The position numbers and the translations under genes are program-made. DNA of 64,000 nucleotides from an uncultured Lachnospiraceae bacterium (lineage in GTDB: Bacteria; Bacillota; Clostridia; Lachnospirales; Lachnospiraceae): contig CAKRFU010000011.1 of assembly GCA_934320845.1 (NCBI GenBank), positions 33,595 to 97,594 of the forward strand, in the 5' to 3' direction. Shown here piece after piece: positions 63,236 through 64,000 of the stretch. Position 1 is the stretch's first letter, and the number at the start of each line of letters is the position of its first letter. The notes beneath the pieces are model-generated. The model saw only the letters and a list, made by a program, of their open reading frames with translations. It did no database searches and was not told where the DNA came from.

Positions 63236-64000
63236 CTATCTGCGATTGACAAGTTCCTTTGTTATATCACTCCAGTCAATATCACATTCAGCCATAAGAA
63301 CCATCATATGATAAAGAAAATCTGCAATCTCATATTTAAGTTCTTCTGAATCAGGATTTTTGGCAGCAATGACAATCTCTGTTGCCTCTTCACCGCATTT
63401 TTTCAAGATTTTATCTATTCCCTTATCAAAAAGATAATTCGTATATGAGCCCTCTTTTGGATTTTCTTTTCTATCCATGATAATTTTATAGTCTTCAAGC
63501 AATACTGTCAATGGATTTGTTTCAATATATTCCTTTTTTGCAAGTTCCTTAAAGAAACAGCTTCTGCTTCCGGTATGACATGCAGCACCAACCTGGCGAA
63601 CCTTTGCAAGAATTGTATCATTGTCACAATCAAGCATAAGTTTCTTTACATACTGATAGTGGCCTGATGTATCACCTTTAAGCCACAACTCCTGTCTGCT
63701 TCTGCTGTAATAAGTCATCTTTCCGCACTCTATAGTCTTTGCATATGACTCTTCATTCATGTAAGCAACCATCAAAACTTCATTTGTGCGGTAATCCTGG
63801 ACTACTACCGGAATAAGACCGTTATCCATAAGTTTAAAGTCAGAAAAATCAATAAGACTTTCAAATACTTCTACATTTATGCCTTTATCTTTTAATGACC
63901 TTTTTGCTTTGTAAATATCTCTGTCCTCGGTATCCTCAAAATAATTTGTTGATACGGCATCTGTCTTTTCAAATGATAAAAGCTCTGCAAGGTCATTTCT
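63236..64000 (-). CDS. hisIE: Histidine biosynthesis HisIE bifunctional enzyme with extra N-terminal part, 5' end outside window
   Basis: The HisI (phosphoribosyl-AMP cyclohydrolase) domain runs from ~[13 protein letters not shown], with [19 protein letters not shown] and zinc cysteines in CDND and [10 protein letters not shown]. The HisE (phosphoribosyl-ATP pyrophosphatase) domain follows ([21 protein letters not shown], then the [11 protein letters not shown] helix). The frame stays open for 57 codons upstream of that Met to the window edge with good codon use ([20 protein letters not shown]), so the protein has a further N-terminal domain; it may be a TIM-barrel end of HisA/HisF kind, but that is uncertain. 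Confidence 0.9.
   Translation of the reverse strand, partial: RNDLAELLSFEKTDAVSTNYFEDTEDRDIYKAKRSLKDKGINVEVFESLIDFSDFKLMDNGLIPVVVQDYRTNEVLMVAYMNEESYAKTIECGKMTYYSRSRQELWLKGDTSGHYQYVKKLMLDCDNDTILAKVRQVGAACHTGSRSCFFKELAKKEYIETNPLTVLLEDYKIIMDRKENPKEGSYTNYLFDKGIDKILKKCGEEATEIVIAAKNPDSEELKYEIADFLYHMMVLMAECDIDWSDITKELVNRR

Overview
The window is low-GC DNA from a Firmicute of class Clostridia, most likely a Lachnospiraceae relative of Lachnospira, Roseburia or Butyrivibrio. This rests on the sporulation gene spoIVA and a SpoVB-like flippase, a Na+-pump decarboxylase operon, an NfnAB transhydrogenase, a BspA-like surface protein with a DUF5688 neighbour, and AGGAGG ribosome sites with TTGACA/TATAAT promoters. 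The genus call is inference. Most genes lie on the minus strand.

Layout. 1-9443 is nitrogen assimilation on the minus strand: glnA, an ANTAR regulator, carA (cut by the window edge) and gltB-gltD, whose long leader looks like a transcription attenuator. 9642-15061 is a plus-strand two-component system with a MacB/FtsX-type ABC exporter. 15126-20943 holds an AAA/PD-(D/E)XK protein, rpsU, a DNA alkylation repair protein and alaS. 21112-24572 is a GntR (YtrA-type)/ABC-2 operon with a perfect 14-bp operator over its promoter. 24815-32434 holds spoIVA, two small membrane-protein genes and the translation/secretion operon ylxM-ffh-rpsP-khpA-rimM-trmD. 32503-38977 holds a Zn metallopeptidase and a five-gene biotin-dependent carboxyltransferase/Na+-pump operon. 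39085-46751 holds a D,D-carboxypeptidase, an acyltransferase, rqcH, a PHP phosphatase, a cysteine desulfurase and a SpoVB/MurJ-like flippase. 46764-48565 is a decayed second copy of the AAA/PD-(D/E)XK gene. 49057-53797 holds metA, ligA, an RluF-type pseudouridine synthase, a membrane-anchored protein and tRNA-Arg(CCG). 53829-59433 holds a 1555-residue surface protein and a DUF5688 protein. 60128-64000 holds nfnB-nfnA, a CYTH protein, a small membrane protein and hisIE (cut by the window edge).

The metabolic genes form a coherent set: glutamine synthetase and glutamate synthase assimilate ammonium, carA spends glutamine on carbamoyl phosphate, NfnAB can supply NADPH, and the decarboxylase operon links carboxyl transfer to a sodium gradient.

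The least expected content is non-coding. Intergenic DNA is rich in repeated palindromic elements of several families. One 93-bp element of this kind sits cleanly and in frame inside a coding sequence. Three tandem 91-bp units separate khpA from rimM and show a compensatory base-pair change. A two-block leader is nearly identical upstream of two unrelated genes (11517-11581 plus strand, 27256-27319 minus strand). These are the best candidates for something undescribed.
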